From Typha latifolia (taxonomy: Eukaryota; Streptophyta; Magnoliopsida; Poales; Typhaceae), in assembly GCA_019914945.1 (NCBI GenBank), contig CM034100.1:4229209-4293208 (forward strand): 64,000 bases of DNA, written 5' to 3'. Below are positions 53,301 to 63,958 of the stretch, piece after piece (positions within the stretch are counted from its first letter, which is position 1; each line of letters begins with the position of its first letter). The notes under the pieces are model-generated. The model searched no databases and was not told the origin of the DNA. It was given only the letters and a program-made list of their open reading frames with translations. Both the position numbers and the translations under genes were made by a program.

Positions 53301-53500
53301 ATTGGGAGGTCCATGCCTCCTTAACTTTGAGATTTATGTCCTTTGCTCTTTCTTCGGTTGGAAGGATTAGGGATTAATAAGTGGTAGGGCCAATAAGAGA
53401 TAAGAACCAAGGATTAAGACAAAGTACGTAATAGTTGATTATTAGGCAAGTTGAGACATAAAACTTATAGTTATGGGGAGATTTAAATATTAAGTTTCTC
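50400..53500. other. Gene-poor intergenic region
   Basis: AT-rich DNA with simple repeats: (TA)n at 51058-51075 and 51920-51940, and an AAAT run at 52607-52626. A G-run array lies at 50671-50696. No gene or RNA was supported. Confidence 0.45.
50671..50696 (+). repeat. GGGGT pentamer array (potential G-quadruplex)
   Basis: Five consecutive G-runs of three to five bases are separated by single T residues. By the usual G3+N1-7 rule this could fold as a G-quadruplex. It lies about 0.9 kb upstream of the DUF761 start codon. Confidence 0.7.
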
Positions 53501-54290
53501 ACTATAAATAATCGACTTGATCCGACCCGTAATAATTCTGGATAGGTTTGAAGATGTTCGAATAGAATGTTGGAGGATCTAGCTGTTGGATTTTATTGAA
53601 TTTTAAATATGTTGTCGCTCTTGAAGAGAATTTTCCAACAAATCTAAGATCTCAGGATTTGGATGGCTAGATCTTAAGATATCGGTCGAATAGTAGTCGA
53701 AGGTTGGATGAACCCTAGCTTATTAGCTCTTCAATGGCTAGATAAGTGCTAGGAGAACTCTTTTAGAGTGAAGGGGAAGAAGTTACTACAGAAGAGAGGG
53801 ATTAAGAGTTGGAGGAGGCCGACTAAGGACTTGGGCGGGCGGTAGAGGAAGGGAGATAGGAGAGGGCGCCAATGGCTAGAGCAAGAAGAAGGGAGACAAG
53901 GGCAACAATGCCAATACAATTATCAAATAAACTCCAATTAAGATTTTCTCCACATATTTATAGAAGCTCACCCTTTTGATCCAAACAACCAAATTAAAAT
54001 CCTAAAAATCAAAAGTTCTCGCCGCAGTGCGTTCGAACGCGCCTGATCGTGTTCAAACTCGTAAATACCGTTCTCTATCTTTGCGAATGCGTGCAGACGT
54101 TTGAACGGCCATGGCCGTTCAAAAACGCAATTTTCGTGTTCTGTTGAACACGTACAAGTGTTTGCATGACCCGTTCGAACGCGGATCCCTAGCGTTCGAA
54201 CGCCCCCCAATAAAAGGTCTTATTTTCTCAAGCAAATTTAAACTAAATAAATATACCCATCCCAATAAACCCAGTGTCGCGAGTGAATTT
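53500..54290 (-). mobile_element. Probable LTR fragment with TTCGAA palindromes (approximate ends)
   Basis: Read on the minus strand, several TTCGAA or near-palindromic sites with CG-rich flanks (54020-54210) lie just upstream of a TATAAATA box (53955-53962). A few hundred bases of leader-like sequence follow. This layout matches the U3-TATA-R arrangement of the solo LTR at 61479-62305, but the surrounding sequence is not obviously homologous. I could not define TG..CA ends or a target duplication, so the boundaries are only indicative. Confidence 0.4.
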
Positions 54291-55019
54291 AATCCGACCG
54301 AGTCGTATCAAAATCCTATGCACAAAGTGCTTTTTTTTTTTTTTTCCTTCCTTTCATTTTCACATCCTAGCACTTATTCTAATTTACGCTCCATTTATAT
54401 TAAAAAAAATGATGACAAGTCACAATAAATATACAGGGCGGGTCTACTTATGTTTAATTCATTTCAAAATTAAAAATATAAATTTATATGACTTTTGCCG
54501 GGGAGAAATTTTCACATAAGTCATTTAATTTTCAGTGACATATATTTAGAAGTGGTCATCCTCCAATTCCGCAGTTTCCGAGAGACATAATAAGACATAA
54601 GCTATATTTATTTTCGATTCAACCATTTACACCGATAAAACTCATTAAATTTGTCTTGAATTGTACTAAATACCGAAAAGAAAATTTCTGGAGGGCTAGT
54701 TTGTCAAAATCGAGACATTTGCTTTCATGTCACAATCTTAACGAGTGAGTGGGAGCTTCAATCTATTTTCAAGGTTCATCTCGCTTTTCGTTCATTTCCG
54801 CCACAGCCTTTCTTTATAATGGCCAAAAGAAATATATATTATATGGTAACGTATTGGACACCTGTCGAAATATTAGCTCTATCTTCTTCAAACCACTCTC
54901 GTCACAAATTTCATCTGACCCACCCTAATTATACCACTGTATGAATATTAACTAACAGTTATTAATAGGTGATGATATAACTGATCTAATAACTATCTTT
55001 TTCTCATAAAACAGTATTA

Positions 55020-55400
55020 TCCCGTTTAGACTTGACCGGAGCCCGCTCAAATTTAATCGGGCTAAGTTCGGCCCAAGCTCGGTTTGAGCCCGACTCATTA
55101 CGCTCATTATATGAGTATGTTTCGATGAAAAATTAACCTAAACTATTTTGATAAAAGCTTATTACACTTGACCCACAGTGACATATGATATTTTTGTTAT
55201 AATCGGGCATGTTACACTCGGCCCAATACCAATATATGACACAATAACAAATTATAATATTTTAACTTGGCCTGAATTCTACTAGCTTGATTAATTAGTG
55301 AACCAGACTACAAATAATTTAGCTTGAAAAACTTCGGCCATACCTAGCTCGAACCACCTGACGATCACCTTTAGTCCCGGATAGCTAGAAAGTACATAGC
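55020..55400. repeat. Degenerate GGCTCGG-type repeat
   Basis: This segment is rich in GCCCGAGCT-like words at both ends, resembling the ends of the MITE at 55704-56192, with an AT-rich core. No target duplication was identified. It may be an older, eroded relative. Confidence 0.25.
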
Positions 55401-55703
55401 TAAAAGTATTTACCTCAAAATTACAAGACTTTTTCTAGGAATGTAAAATTCTATACTAGAATTTCTATAATTTTAGATCTACTACCAAAGTAACTTTTAG
55501 TGGTGATGCCAAACACCCAGTGCTTATGACAAAAATATATCGACCCCACTTATGATAGATATAATTTGGTCATTTGTGTAGGTTAATTTTTTTGATAGAA
55601 AGTCTAATCATTGCAACTTGGACATTAGTAAACTATAATTTTTTATTTTTTAATTAGTGTTTGATTATTAGAAAGCGAAAGAAAGTATTCACTTTAAAGA
55701 ATT

Positions 55704-56192
55704 TAGGGTTGTCAAGCTCGATGAGCGGCTCAGGCTTAGCTTGGGCTCGGCTCGGCTGAAGCTAAAGTCCGACTCATCTCGATCAGAGCTGATCTGAGCC
55801 CGAGCCGCTAAAACTGGCTCGATAGGCTCGGTATAAATCCACGCCTAGTCCTCTGCCATGGTGGGCCTCCTCCTCCTCCTCCTCCTCCTCTTTCTCCTTC
55901 TTCTTCTTCTTCTTCTTCTTCTTCGGCAGCGGCAAGCCGCTGTGGTGCCGCCTCCTTCTCCTTCGGCAGCAGCAAGCCGCCGCGGTTCATTGCCTCCTCC
56001 TCTTTCTTCTTCTTCAGCTCGGCTTAGGCTCGATCCAATTCGGCTTGAATGAGACTTAATGATAGGCTCATTTCAGGCTCGATCTCAGCTCGAGTTGAGC
56101 TGAGCTGAGCTGAGCTTAAGCCTAATTCTAAAGCTCAAAATTAATTTGTAGCCGAGCCTGAGCCGGAACAACTGGGCTCGTTTACAGCCTTA
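55704..56192. mobile_element. Non-autonomous hAT-like MITE
   Basis: A 489-bp element. The left end is TAGGGTTGTCAAGCTCG; the right end, read on the minus strand, is TAAGGCTGTAAACGAGC. These are imperfect inverted repeats that continue with GGCTCAGGCT-like words. The flanks are AAAGAATT (55696-55703) and AAAGAACT (56193-56200), an 8-bp target duplication with one mismatch, as expected for hAT elements. The interior has CTC/TTC simple repeats and GAGCTCGG-rich arms and no transposase. Confidence 0.75.
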
Positions 56193-56489
56193 AAAGAACT
56201 TCCCTATTTTTAATATTTAAATTAAAACTAAATTAATTTTTTTAAAGAAAATCATGTAATTAAAATGGGACACCTCATAGTAAGCCAAAACTAGAATCCA
56301 AAGTGAATTTTTTTAAATTTTGGATCAACCGACACGAGTCAGGTGGTGCGAATGGATGGACTTCGTCCAATAGAAAAGGCTCGTCTTCCTTCTGTCCCGC
56401 TACTCCATTAGAGTACGAAAGCCATTAAATATAAAAGAAAAGGAATCAAGAAAGCAACCGCCTTTCTTTTTCTTTTTTTTTTATCCCAG

Positions 56490-56682
56490 ATCTCTCTCAG
56501 TAGCTGAGTGGCTCTCCCCTCCGCGCTTGATCGTCTCGTCCAATTAAAGGTTCGAGATCTCTCCGCATTGTGCTACTTTAGGACACGAATGCTCCAGATC
56601 TACTGAGTGCTCTGTCCTCGATCGCTTCGTTCCGGTCCCTGTTCCGAGATTTCTCCTCCTCCTGCTGGAAACTATTCGGTAC
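56490..56682 (+). other. Probable 5' UTR exon of the acidic membrane protein gene
   Basis: A pyrimidine-rich leader-like segment that could end at 56682 before GTACGA. A strong acceptor, GGCAAAGCAG, ends at 57031, five bases before the chosen start codon. The implied leader intron is about 350 nt. Inferred from composition and splice sites only. Confidence 0.45.
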
Positions 56683-57035
56683 GATAACCTCTCTGGCCAC
56701 TAGCGTATTGATGATTCCAAGGTTAAAGCTTTGCATTTGTATAAGGTAGTGAGTGGAAATGCGGATTTGGATTTCTCGACATATGCCCTCTTGGTTTCTG
56801 TTTCGGTTTTAAAGGTTTCTTTCTCTAGCGGTGGAATCTTTTGTTACTTGATCTTGTTCGACGTCATGCGTTCTCGATCTAGTTGTTTTGGGTTCCTTTT
56901 TCGGAGATTTCTTGATAGAGTGGCATTCTTAGTTTGCTAGCTTTTGAGACAATATAGATCTTGTGTGTTTTTGTTTCATTCTGTATTGAATTATTAATGT
57001 GTTCGATTTCTTGTTTTGTTTGGCAAAGCAGTCTC

Positions 57036-58652
57036 ATGTTTACAATGCCTCACTATTCAACAAGCCGGAGCCAGAGGAACAAAGGGTCCAATGTCAAGAA
57101 GATACTTCAGGTGGCTTTGCTTTTGGGAGTTGTTATCTGGCTGCTCTACCAGGTTAAGCATTCACATGATAAGAAGAATGAATACGAGGAGAAGAGGATT
57201 AGGATGGGAGATGATGACGTATTCTCGGGGCGCAAGGAGAAAGCAGGCTACGAAAGGAATGTCAACCTAGACAACCATGATAGTCACTTTGATGAGATCT
57301 TCAAATCTGAGGAAACTAATGGAGGTCAACCTGATGACTTTGAACCAGAGAAGGATGGTGAAAATGTTTTTGTGAAGGAAACTGAGGAATTACAAGAAGG
57401 AGATGTGACAAACATTCTCAATCAAGAACATGAACAGGAGCAAATTGGCTATGGAGATCATACCGATTCCAATATCAATGATGGACATGAAGTAAATAGT
57501 GAGGGTACAAGAGAAGACCCTGAGGGTGCTCTCAGGCTTGATAGTCAAAGGAATGGCATTAATTTTTCAGATCAAAGTGAAAGTACAAATGGAGAAGATG
57601 GTTCCTTAGAAGAGAATGAACACCAAGGGGATGAGAATGTTGTTCAAAACTCCACATTTGATAAGGAAAATAGTGATAACACAGAGGAAGGATCCGTTAA
57701 TGATGAAGTTCATGAAAGGGAAGGAATTGATTCACAAGGAAGCATTAGCTCCAAGTCCGATATTATGGGTATTGACACAGCTGAAGATGCCAAAAACATT
57801 GTAAGTTTTAGTGATGAAGAAGGTCCAGCATCAACCAATGATGAGAATGCGCAGAGAGATACAGATGAATCCCGAGGAGATACCACTCCTAATTCTGAAA
57901 CTACTGAGCAGCTCACGATGGAAGCTGCTAAAACCAACCCAAGATCTGTGGAAGAAGTCACCACTGCATCCGGTTTAGAGCAAGATGACATTGCGAAGCC
58001 AGCTAATAATGAGACTGCTAAAGGGGAAACTGTAGAATCCCAAATAGACATTACTTCAGAGGATCATACTGACACAGGATCTGATAACGAGCTTTCTAAA
58101 TTACCATTTGGTAATGACCAAGAGAATCTAGAAATGACAACAAACAGTGAGGTGTTGGATCTGAAATCAGTTCACTCTGAAGGTCAAAATGCTACTATAG
58201 CAGAAGATGTCTCTAACCTTAAAGATGATAAAGTAGAAAGGACAGCTGATGGTGTTACTACTGCAGGAGAGGCAGTTAGATCAGATGTTGAAAAAGTTGG
58301 CAACAACCCTCCAGAAGAAACAAAGACCGAAGAGAGCTCAGTTGATGGAACTTCCGAGGTTGAAAAAGTTGGCAACAACCCTCCAGAAGAAACAAAGACC
58401 GACGAGAGCTCAGTTGATGGAGCAGCAAATTCATCAGATAAGAATGAACAAATTGATGCCTCTAATGATGGTGAGCTAGGTGGATCCCAAGGTAATAGTG
58501 TTTCTGTGGCTGCGAGTACCACTGGTGGCTCTGAGGACATACAGATAGAACTGAAGGAGGAAAACGAAACCAGCTCCAACTCTGGTGATAATATGCCCCT
58601 GTTGGCTGGTAATGCGAATGAAGACAAAGGGGAAGAAGTTAGTGCAGAGTAA
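57036..58652 (+). CDS. Acidic single-pass membrane protein of unknown function
   Basis: One coding exon, 538 aa. A short N-terminus rich in Arg/Ser/Lys (SRSQRNKGSNVKK) is followed by one hydrophobic segment, about residues 23-40, and then KHSHDKK. This suggests a signal anchor with positive charges on both sides. The remaining 490 residues are highly acidic and Ser/Thr/Asn-rich with few hydrophobics, so probably disordered. Similar plant proteins share this N-terminal block and are often labelled dentin-sialophosphoprotein-like or myb-X-like from composition alone; no function is known. I chose the ATG at 57036 because it follows the predicted leader-intron acceptor at 57031. The in-frame ATG at 57045 is also possible, while upstream ATGs from 56961 would lie in the intron. 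A 24-residue tandem repeat occupies 418-465. Confidence 0.8.
   Translation: MFTMPHYSTSRSQRNKGSNVKKILQVALLLGVVIWLLYQVKHSHDKKNEYEEKRIRMGDDDVFSGRKEKAGYERNVNLDNHDSHFDEIFKSEETNGGQPDDFEPEKDGENVFVKETEELQEGDVTNILNQEHEQEQIGYGDHTDSNINDGHEVNSEGTREDPEGALRLDSQRNGINFSDQSESTNGEDGSLEENEHQGDENVVQNSTFDKENSDNTEEGSVNDEVHEREGIDSQGSISSKSDIMGIDTAEDAKNIVSFSDEEGPASTNDENAQRDTDESRGDTTPNSETTEQLTMEAAKTNPRSVEEVTTASGLEQDDIAKPANNETAKGETVESQIDITSEDHTDTGSDNELSKLPFGNDQENLEMTTNSEVLDLKSVHSEGQNATIAEDVSNLKDDKVERTADGVTTAGEAVRSDVEKVGNNPPEETKTEESSVDGTSEVEKVGNNPPEETKTDESSVDGAANSSDKNEQIDASNDGELGGSQGNSVSVAASTTGGSEDIQIELKEENETSSNSGDNMPLLAGNANEDKGEEVSAE
58287..58430 (+). repeat. 72-bp tandem duplication within the coding exon
   Basis: Two consecutive 72-bp units (58287-58358 and 58359-58430) are nearly identical. 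Each encodes VEKVGNNPPEETKT(E/D)ESSVDG plus two or three variable residues. The period of 24 codons keeps the frame. The near identity at synonymous sites points to a recent slippage or duplication event. Confidence 0.9.
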
Positions 58653-59299
58653 GAATGGCGTTTAGCTATTTGATGATTCCTCAGAAGGATGATGAAGAGC
58701 TTACAGACATTGAAACGGCCAAATTTTTTTTGAAGTTAGTCTAAGCAAGGAAGAGAGATGGTGTAGGTGTTGCAACTGGGTAATTTCTCTTAGTGCAACT
58801 GTATAGGTCCATTGAAATTTCGTCACGTTTATGCCCTTTCTTCCTTTCATATCTGAACTGCCATGTCTTCTCTATGCATCTTTCGTTGAATTGATTAAGT
58901 AAGAAATTTGCAGAGTATATCCATATAGTGGACTTGTTTTAGTTTTTCTTTGTGCACCACCTCCTTTAAGCAATATATTAATTTAAAACCTCCTTCCTAT
59001 ATGCACATCTTGCCATGAGTTGCACGGTCTGGTGTTTGTTCTGATATCCACTGATTTCGAGAGAGCATAAGCAACTTAAACATGAAGAAAGAAAATAATT
59101 CCATAAAATGACAATAGGGAACGAGCTCAAAATATATTCTTTAGATACATTTTGTTGAATGATAAGCTAGTATACATTGAGGAAAATATTTTCCGTACAA
59201 AATGGGGATGCTAGATTGGAAGTTAGCACAATAAGCATGAACAAGCATCTGTTATTATTATTATTTTTTCTTTTTGTTTCGCTTTAGTTGCTCTGAGAC
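58653..59299. other. Tail-to-tail spacer with two 3' UTRs
   Basis: 650 bp between the stop of the acidic protein (plus) and the stop of the HD-ZIP III gene (minus). It probably consists mostly of their 3' UTRs and may be transcribed from both sides. No other feature seen. Confidence 0.5.
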
Positions 59300-62200
59300 C
59301 TAAACAAATGACCAGTTGACAAACATGAAGCAGATGCAGTGGGCATCGCCTTCATCATTCAGCACCTTCCATGCCACTAGTTTATCAAAAGAAACAGGCC
59401 TGCCCATGCTTGAAATGCATAGCCCACCTTGAATGCATGCAAAACCCTGCCAAGAGAAAGTATCTGATGTTAATCCCAGGAAATAAATACAGTTTGTAGA
59501 TAATCTGCACAGCTCGTTCTTTTCTTTTGAGGAAAACTAGTAAGCATTATTTCCAATTGATAGAATCCAAATACTTTCCAATTGCATCAACACTTAAATG
59601 AGGAAATGACACAAACCTTCTGCATTATGCGAGGCAACTCTGTGCAAAGAGTCTTCCTTCCACTGTCATCAAATATCTTCTCCAGAGTTATATCTTGCAG
59701 CTCCACAGATGTTGTCTCAAGCATGTTAATACCTGCCTGATTTGCACATTTGAAGATGGCCAGAGCCTGCATAAAATACACAGAAGCAACAGCACACTGA
59801 TCATGAAAGAGAAGAATCATTCAGAGAGGTTATGAGCCACGACTGCATATTTCCTTAGTAATTCCCCAACATTTATTCCAAGTTGTTAGATGACAGACTG
59901 TTGGAATTTATATTATATCATCCTAACTCCTAACAAACTATGTCATGAAATATAGAAGGCATCAGTTTTCCCTTCAGGCAACATCATAATAAGGCCATAT
60001 TTCCTTACATACTTTTACCCTTTCTTTTTTTTTTGTTGGTAGGATTTACACTTTCCTTGCATATGGAGCTCATGAAGGCAAAATGAAAGATGTAACATTC
60101 ACTCTAAATGATGTCCAACAAAACAGGGCCTTGTAATTTCGACCAGAATTATTGAGAAATGAACAAATGCAGAATCATATAATTAAAGAAATAGATATAA
60201 AAATCCAATCAAGAATTTTAAGATAACCTAGAAGGTAGAAGTGTCATATGCATCTATTTTGCATATAGTAATGCTGACTTTCCAAAACCCAAGTTAAACC
60301 ACAACCAGTTCCTTGGCCAAACTTTAAGAAATGGTTTCTTTGTAAAGATTGAAATGGGAAATGAATAAGAGCAAATGCAGACCTTCACAGAGCAGCAGAA
60401 GACAGCATCTGGATGATGCCAAAGCAATTTGAGAAGTGATTCACTGCCTTCTATATTATGTTTAAAAAGTTCAACTCCAGAATGACCCCTGTACGGAAAA
60501 CAGATAAAAAAGTATTTTACATTTTTTGCTTCATGAAAGCAAGAAACCAACTAATCTTGTTTGGTGAGTCATTGTTGCCTTTTTGCTTCTTCAAAACATT
60601 ACATTAGAACGAATAAAAGTTTGAACATTATAAAGATTTAAGTCGATGATGGAGATGGCAAACCTGTAGCTTCTGCAAATCCAACGAGCAAGTGTGACTG
60701 CTTCTGGACCTCTAGGTGTTGCAAAGAAACCATCACAAGAAGAAAGATGTGAAGGCGAGAGAGCAAGTGCAACCCTTTGGACGGATGATATAATGCTTCG
60801 GATGTACTGTCGAGCCATGGATGCAACATTATCTAGTAGGCGGCTTTCAAAAGCAAATTGAAATGAAATCATCATAACATATCTAGAACAATGTCCACAG
60901 TGATCGCCAGAAGACATGGTTCCAGTTTGTCCCACTTCAAGAGCAGAAGCGAGGTCCAGTGTCCGATCAGAGGTTGCGGAATCCTGTGTTGCAAAGTTAA
61001 GCCACAGGAGAAGAATGAAAGCCTATTGATAGATATACTTCTTTATGCAACCAGCTGTAACTACAAGATAACCCTTCTCTCTTGATCAGTTGGTTCTTAC
61101 CACAGTAGAATGAAGAGGTATAATACGAAAACCAGAAGGTAGTAATGGTGCATCATCTGAAAAAGATGCATCTATCGGGGCAAAGATAAGCTCAGAATAG
61201 GTTCCTACAGAATTTTCATCCACTCCACTTGAAAGCTGCCAAGGCAAGCATTAGCATGAATATGATTAGTTCATTACAACTTTATGTATAGTCAAAATGG
61301 TACAAACAAAACATGACAATGTTATTCCAGTAAGAAGAAATGCGAACTGCACTAAATCAACCTGATTTAATGGGATTCTACTGTTACTGTCATACAATTT
61401 GATTTTCAATCACATACGTACCAGTAAGAACTAACAAATTGAAGAGAAAGAAATGGTCACTACTAGATTTACATTATCTGTTAAAATTTGGCTCAAATTC
61501 AGTTTCAACAAATTTTCAACATGTATCAGTATTTATGCACCGCGCATTCGAACAGGCCTTGAGGGCGTTCGAACGCGGGCTCCAGACAGGGAGCAGTCTG
61601 TGATGCAGGCGTTCGAATGGCCTAGCCGCATTCGAACACGAGCAGACTATTCTGCAGGCGTTCGAATGGCCTAGCCGTGTTCGAACGCGAGCCAACCCAA
61701 GAGCAGACTTTTCTGAAGGTGTTCGAATGGCCCAGCTGCGTTCGAACGCGAGCCAACCCGAGAGCAGACTTTCTGCAGGAGTTCGAACGACCCCCTCCTA
61801 CGTTCAAACGCCCTTTTGGTTCTGCTGTATTGATATTGGGCACGTTCGAACGCGCCCCCGAGGGCGTTCGAACGCGACGCAGAAAATCTCCAAATATGAA
61901 CCTGAATTTAAATACCAATGAGGGTTTTTAGGGCTTGGTAGTTGGAAGAACATTTATGAAAGTTGAGCCACCATTATATTGAGAGTGATTTGAGTTGTTA
62001 AACTCTTTGTAAGTGATGTATTTGTATAGTAAAGAAAATTGCTCCGTCCGTGGACATAGGCACATTGCCGAATCACATAAATCTTGTCTCTCACTCTCTT
62101 TATTGTCTCCATTGTTGGTGATTGTTTGCATTAGGGTGTATAATCCGTGATTAGAACTTGCTTAGGGTTTTTCTATCACCATTAACATCTTTTTGGAGGT

Positions 62201-63532
62201 TTTCCCAAGCATTGCATTAGTTTTCTTTCACTATTCCCATTTAAGATATTTAGGGTGAAGATCTTGCTTCCGCTTCGTTCATCCATTTGGCTAATTTGCA
62301 TAACATTATCTTCTCTGGATCATAATATTTGTGTGCTTTCCTAGCAGCGTGAAGGTTTTAGTTGAACCTTTATAATCTTGTAAGGAGTTATACAAGAACC
62401 ACAGCTTTTACAAGTTATTTGACTTCTCCTTATGCTTTCTTACTCATTCTCGAGAAGGATAGCATGCACCACATTCAGCACTGAGTAGACAAGCAAATTT
62501 GTGTGCATAGAACAATAGCAAGGAGCATCAGACTCACCTGCAAGAGAAGCAGATCTAGAGGCATAAGAGCATCTTGGTACTGGTCAGCATTTTCCAATTT
62601 AAGAACCTCCAAAAGCTGTTACGAAAAGGATAAGTACAGTTATAAGCAGAAGCTTGCAAAATAGAGAAGAGAAAAAAAAAGATGAAATTTTACTAACATA
62701 TGCTTACAGAACTCATTGTACCAATTGAACAAATTACTCACCACCTCATGATCAAGTGTATGAGCCAGAGGTAGTATGACCTGACCATCAACAGTACCAA
62801 AGCAAGAAACTGGAGAAGTACATCCATTATCTTTGATGGCTGCAGCAGAATATGCATCCATGTTACGGTCATCCCATTCTGATCGGTGCTCTCGTAAGAA
62901 CCTCAGGAGCACTGCTGGAGATATATCCTATTAAGAAATTGAGAAAATTTCCCACGTATAAAGGTGGTCTGAATCTCTAGAATATTCAGTGAACAAAAAA
63001 ATTTAGGCATTCAGAAAATATTGAAAGGAGGCAGTATGGTATTGTAACTAGTTACCCTGGACTCTACACAAGACTATCATCTGGAAAGCCTCGCACACCA
63101 CCATGTATGTGACTAGAAGAGTATACTAGATTATTGAAGAGGAAGCATGCATAGCTACTACGATCCGCATTGCATCGGATGACACATCCAATGCAATCGT
63201 TTGTTGGATACTTCACAGATGTGCATTGTATCATTTCCGTTACAAACTCTTCTTTTTATAAAAACAAGATTAAAATCCGGAAACTTCTGGGATACCTTTG
63301 AGAGTTCAAAGATAGGTCAATTTGAAAATCTCTTACTAGGTTGGATGTTTCTATTTATAACGGAACTTGTTCCTAAATGCTATTCTATTGGAAATGATGC
63401 ACTAAATTGAAGAAGACCAACTTTGCATTTTCACGCCACAATCAACTAATTATTTATATATCTAGTTTCTCTTCTTTGCTCCAGAATGAAACAACAATAT
63501 AAGCATACACAAGTATGTAATATTTGTAGAGG

Positions 63533-63591
<59 letters not shown>

Positions 63592-63958
63592 CCGATATCT
63601 GTGTTCTGCCATATCCAGTGTCCCTATCAAGCATCACTTGCTTAAAGTCAATAAAAGATCTACTAAGCCGCTTCCATTTTAATTGTTTGTTTCAAACCTT
63701 GAAATTTTTGGCTGATGAAATTTTCAAACTTCGATTGACTGACCTGTAAAAGCATAGATGCCTTTGCACAGAGCACAGAATTATTGATGGAGGGAAATAT
63801 ATTGGTAACATCAGAATTAACCATGATCCTATTAGGTGATGGATTGACAAGGACAGTGACATCATCCATGCCATCACTACTGATCATGGACCATCCATCG
63901 TCTGCAAAGCTGTTAAGAGCTTCATTGAAACCCCTGCATGTGTAAACCTGTAAGCCTC
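59300..63958 (-). CDS. HD-ZIP III transcription factor, C-terminal half (REV-like)
   Basis: Class III homeodomain-leucine zipper factors set organ polarity, vascular pattern and meristem function. Eight 3' exons are present: 63958-63744, 62927-62742, 62615-62538, 61235-61101, 60983-60664, 60488-60383, 59766-59617, 59446-59300, about 444 residues of roughly 840. They cover the end of the START region (FADDGWSMISSDGMDDV), the following conserved region (SPAVLLRFLREHRSEWDDRN, SGFRIIPL) and the MEKHLA domain (GDHCGHCSRYVMM, ARQYIRSIISSVQRVALALSP, GPEAVTLARWICRSYR, NQAGINMLETT). The protein ends HCICFMFVNWSFV, which is closest to the REV/OsHox10 branch as I recall it. The homeodomain, zipper and the miR165/166 target site in START should lie right of the window. 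Every junction keeps frame. Intron 61236-62537 holds a solo LTR. Confidence 0.94.
61479..62305 (+). mobile_element. Solo LTR inserted in the HD-ZIP III intron
   Basis: An 827-bp element that begins TGTTA and ends TAACA, a perfect 5-bp terminal inverted repeat with the canonical TG..CA. It is flanked on both sides by TTATC (61474-61478 and 62306-62310), a perfect 5-bp target duplication. Inside are a TTCGAA palindrome array (61546-61880), a TATA-like TTTAAATA (61907-61914) and a downstream phrase CCGTGGACATAGGCACATTGCCGA in two overlapping blocks, typical of plant Copia LTRs. No internal retroviral-type genes are adjacent, so it is a solo LTR. It is antisense to the host gene as read here. Confidence 0.85.
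61546..61880 (+). repeat. TTCGAA palindrome array in the LTR U3 region
   Basis: About a dozen GTTCGAAC/GTTCGAATG sites (one decayed to TTCAAA) are set in CG-rich flanks. The central part is a tandem array of three to four units of 48-61 bp, each roughly CAGGCGTTCGAATGGCC, then a second site, then GAGCAGACT..TCTG. The array ends about 25 bp before the TATA-like box. Confidence 0.85.
63535..63590. repeat. (TA)28 microsatellite
   Basis: An uninterrupted TA repeat in the HD-ZIP III intron between the exons ending at 63744 and starting at 62927. It is likely to be length-polymorphic. Confidence 0.92.

Noticed and set aside
55858..56052. Leu-rich ORF at 55858
   Set aside because: It is the simple repeat CTC/TTC inside the MITE read as Leu codons.
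57710..58627. Minus-strand ORFs of 113 and 147 residues opposite the acidic protein
   Set aside because: They are Ser/Leu-rich mirror frames of the Glu/Asp-rich coding exon, expected from its codon composition.
61546..61880. TTCGAA sites resembling the T-loop/B box (GGTTCGANTCC) of tRNA genes
   Set aside because: No acceptor stem, anticodon arm or A box at the right spacing, and the motif is repeated a dozen times. This is an LTR array, not tRNA genes.
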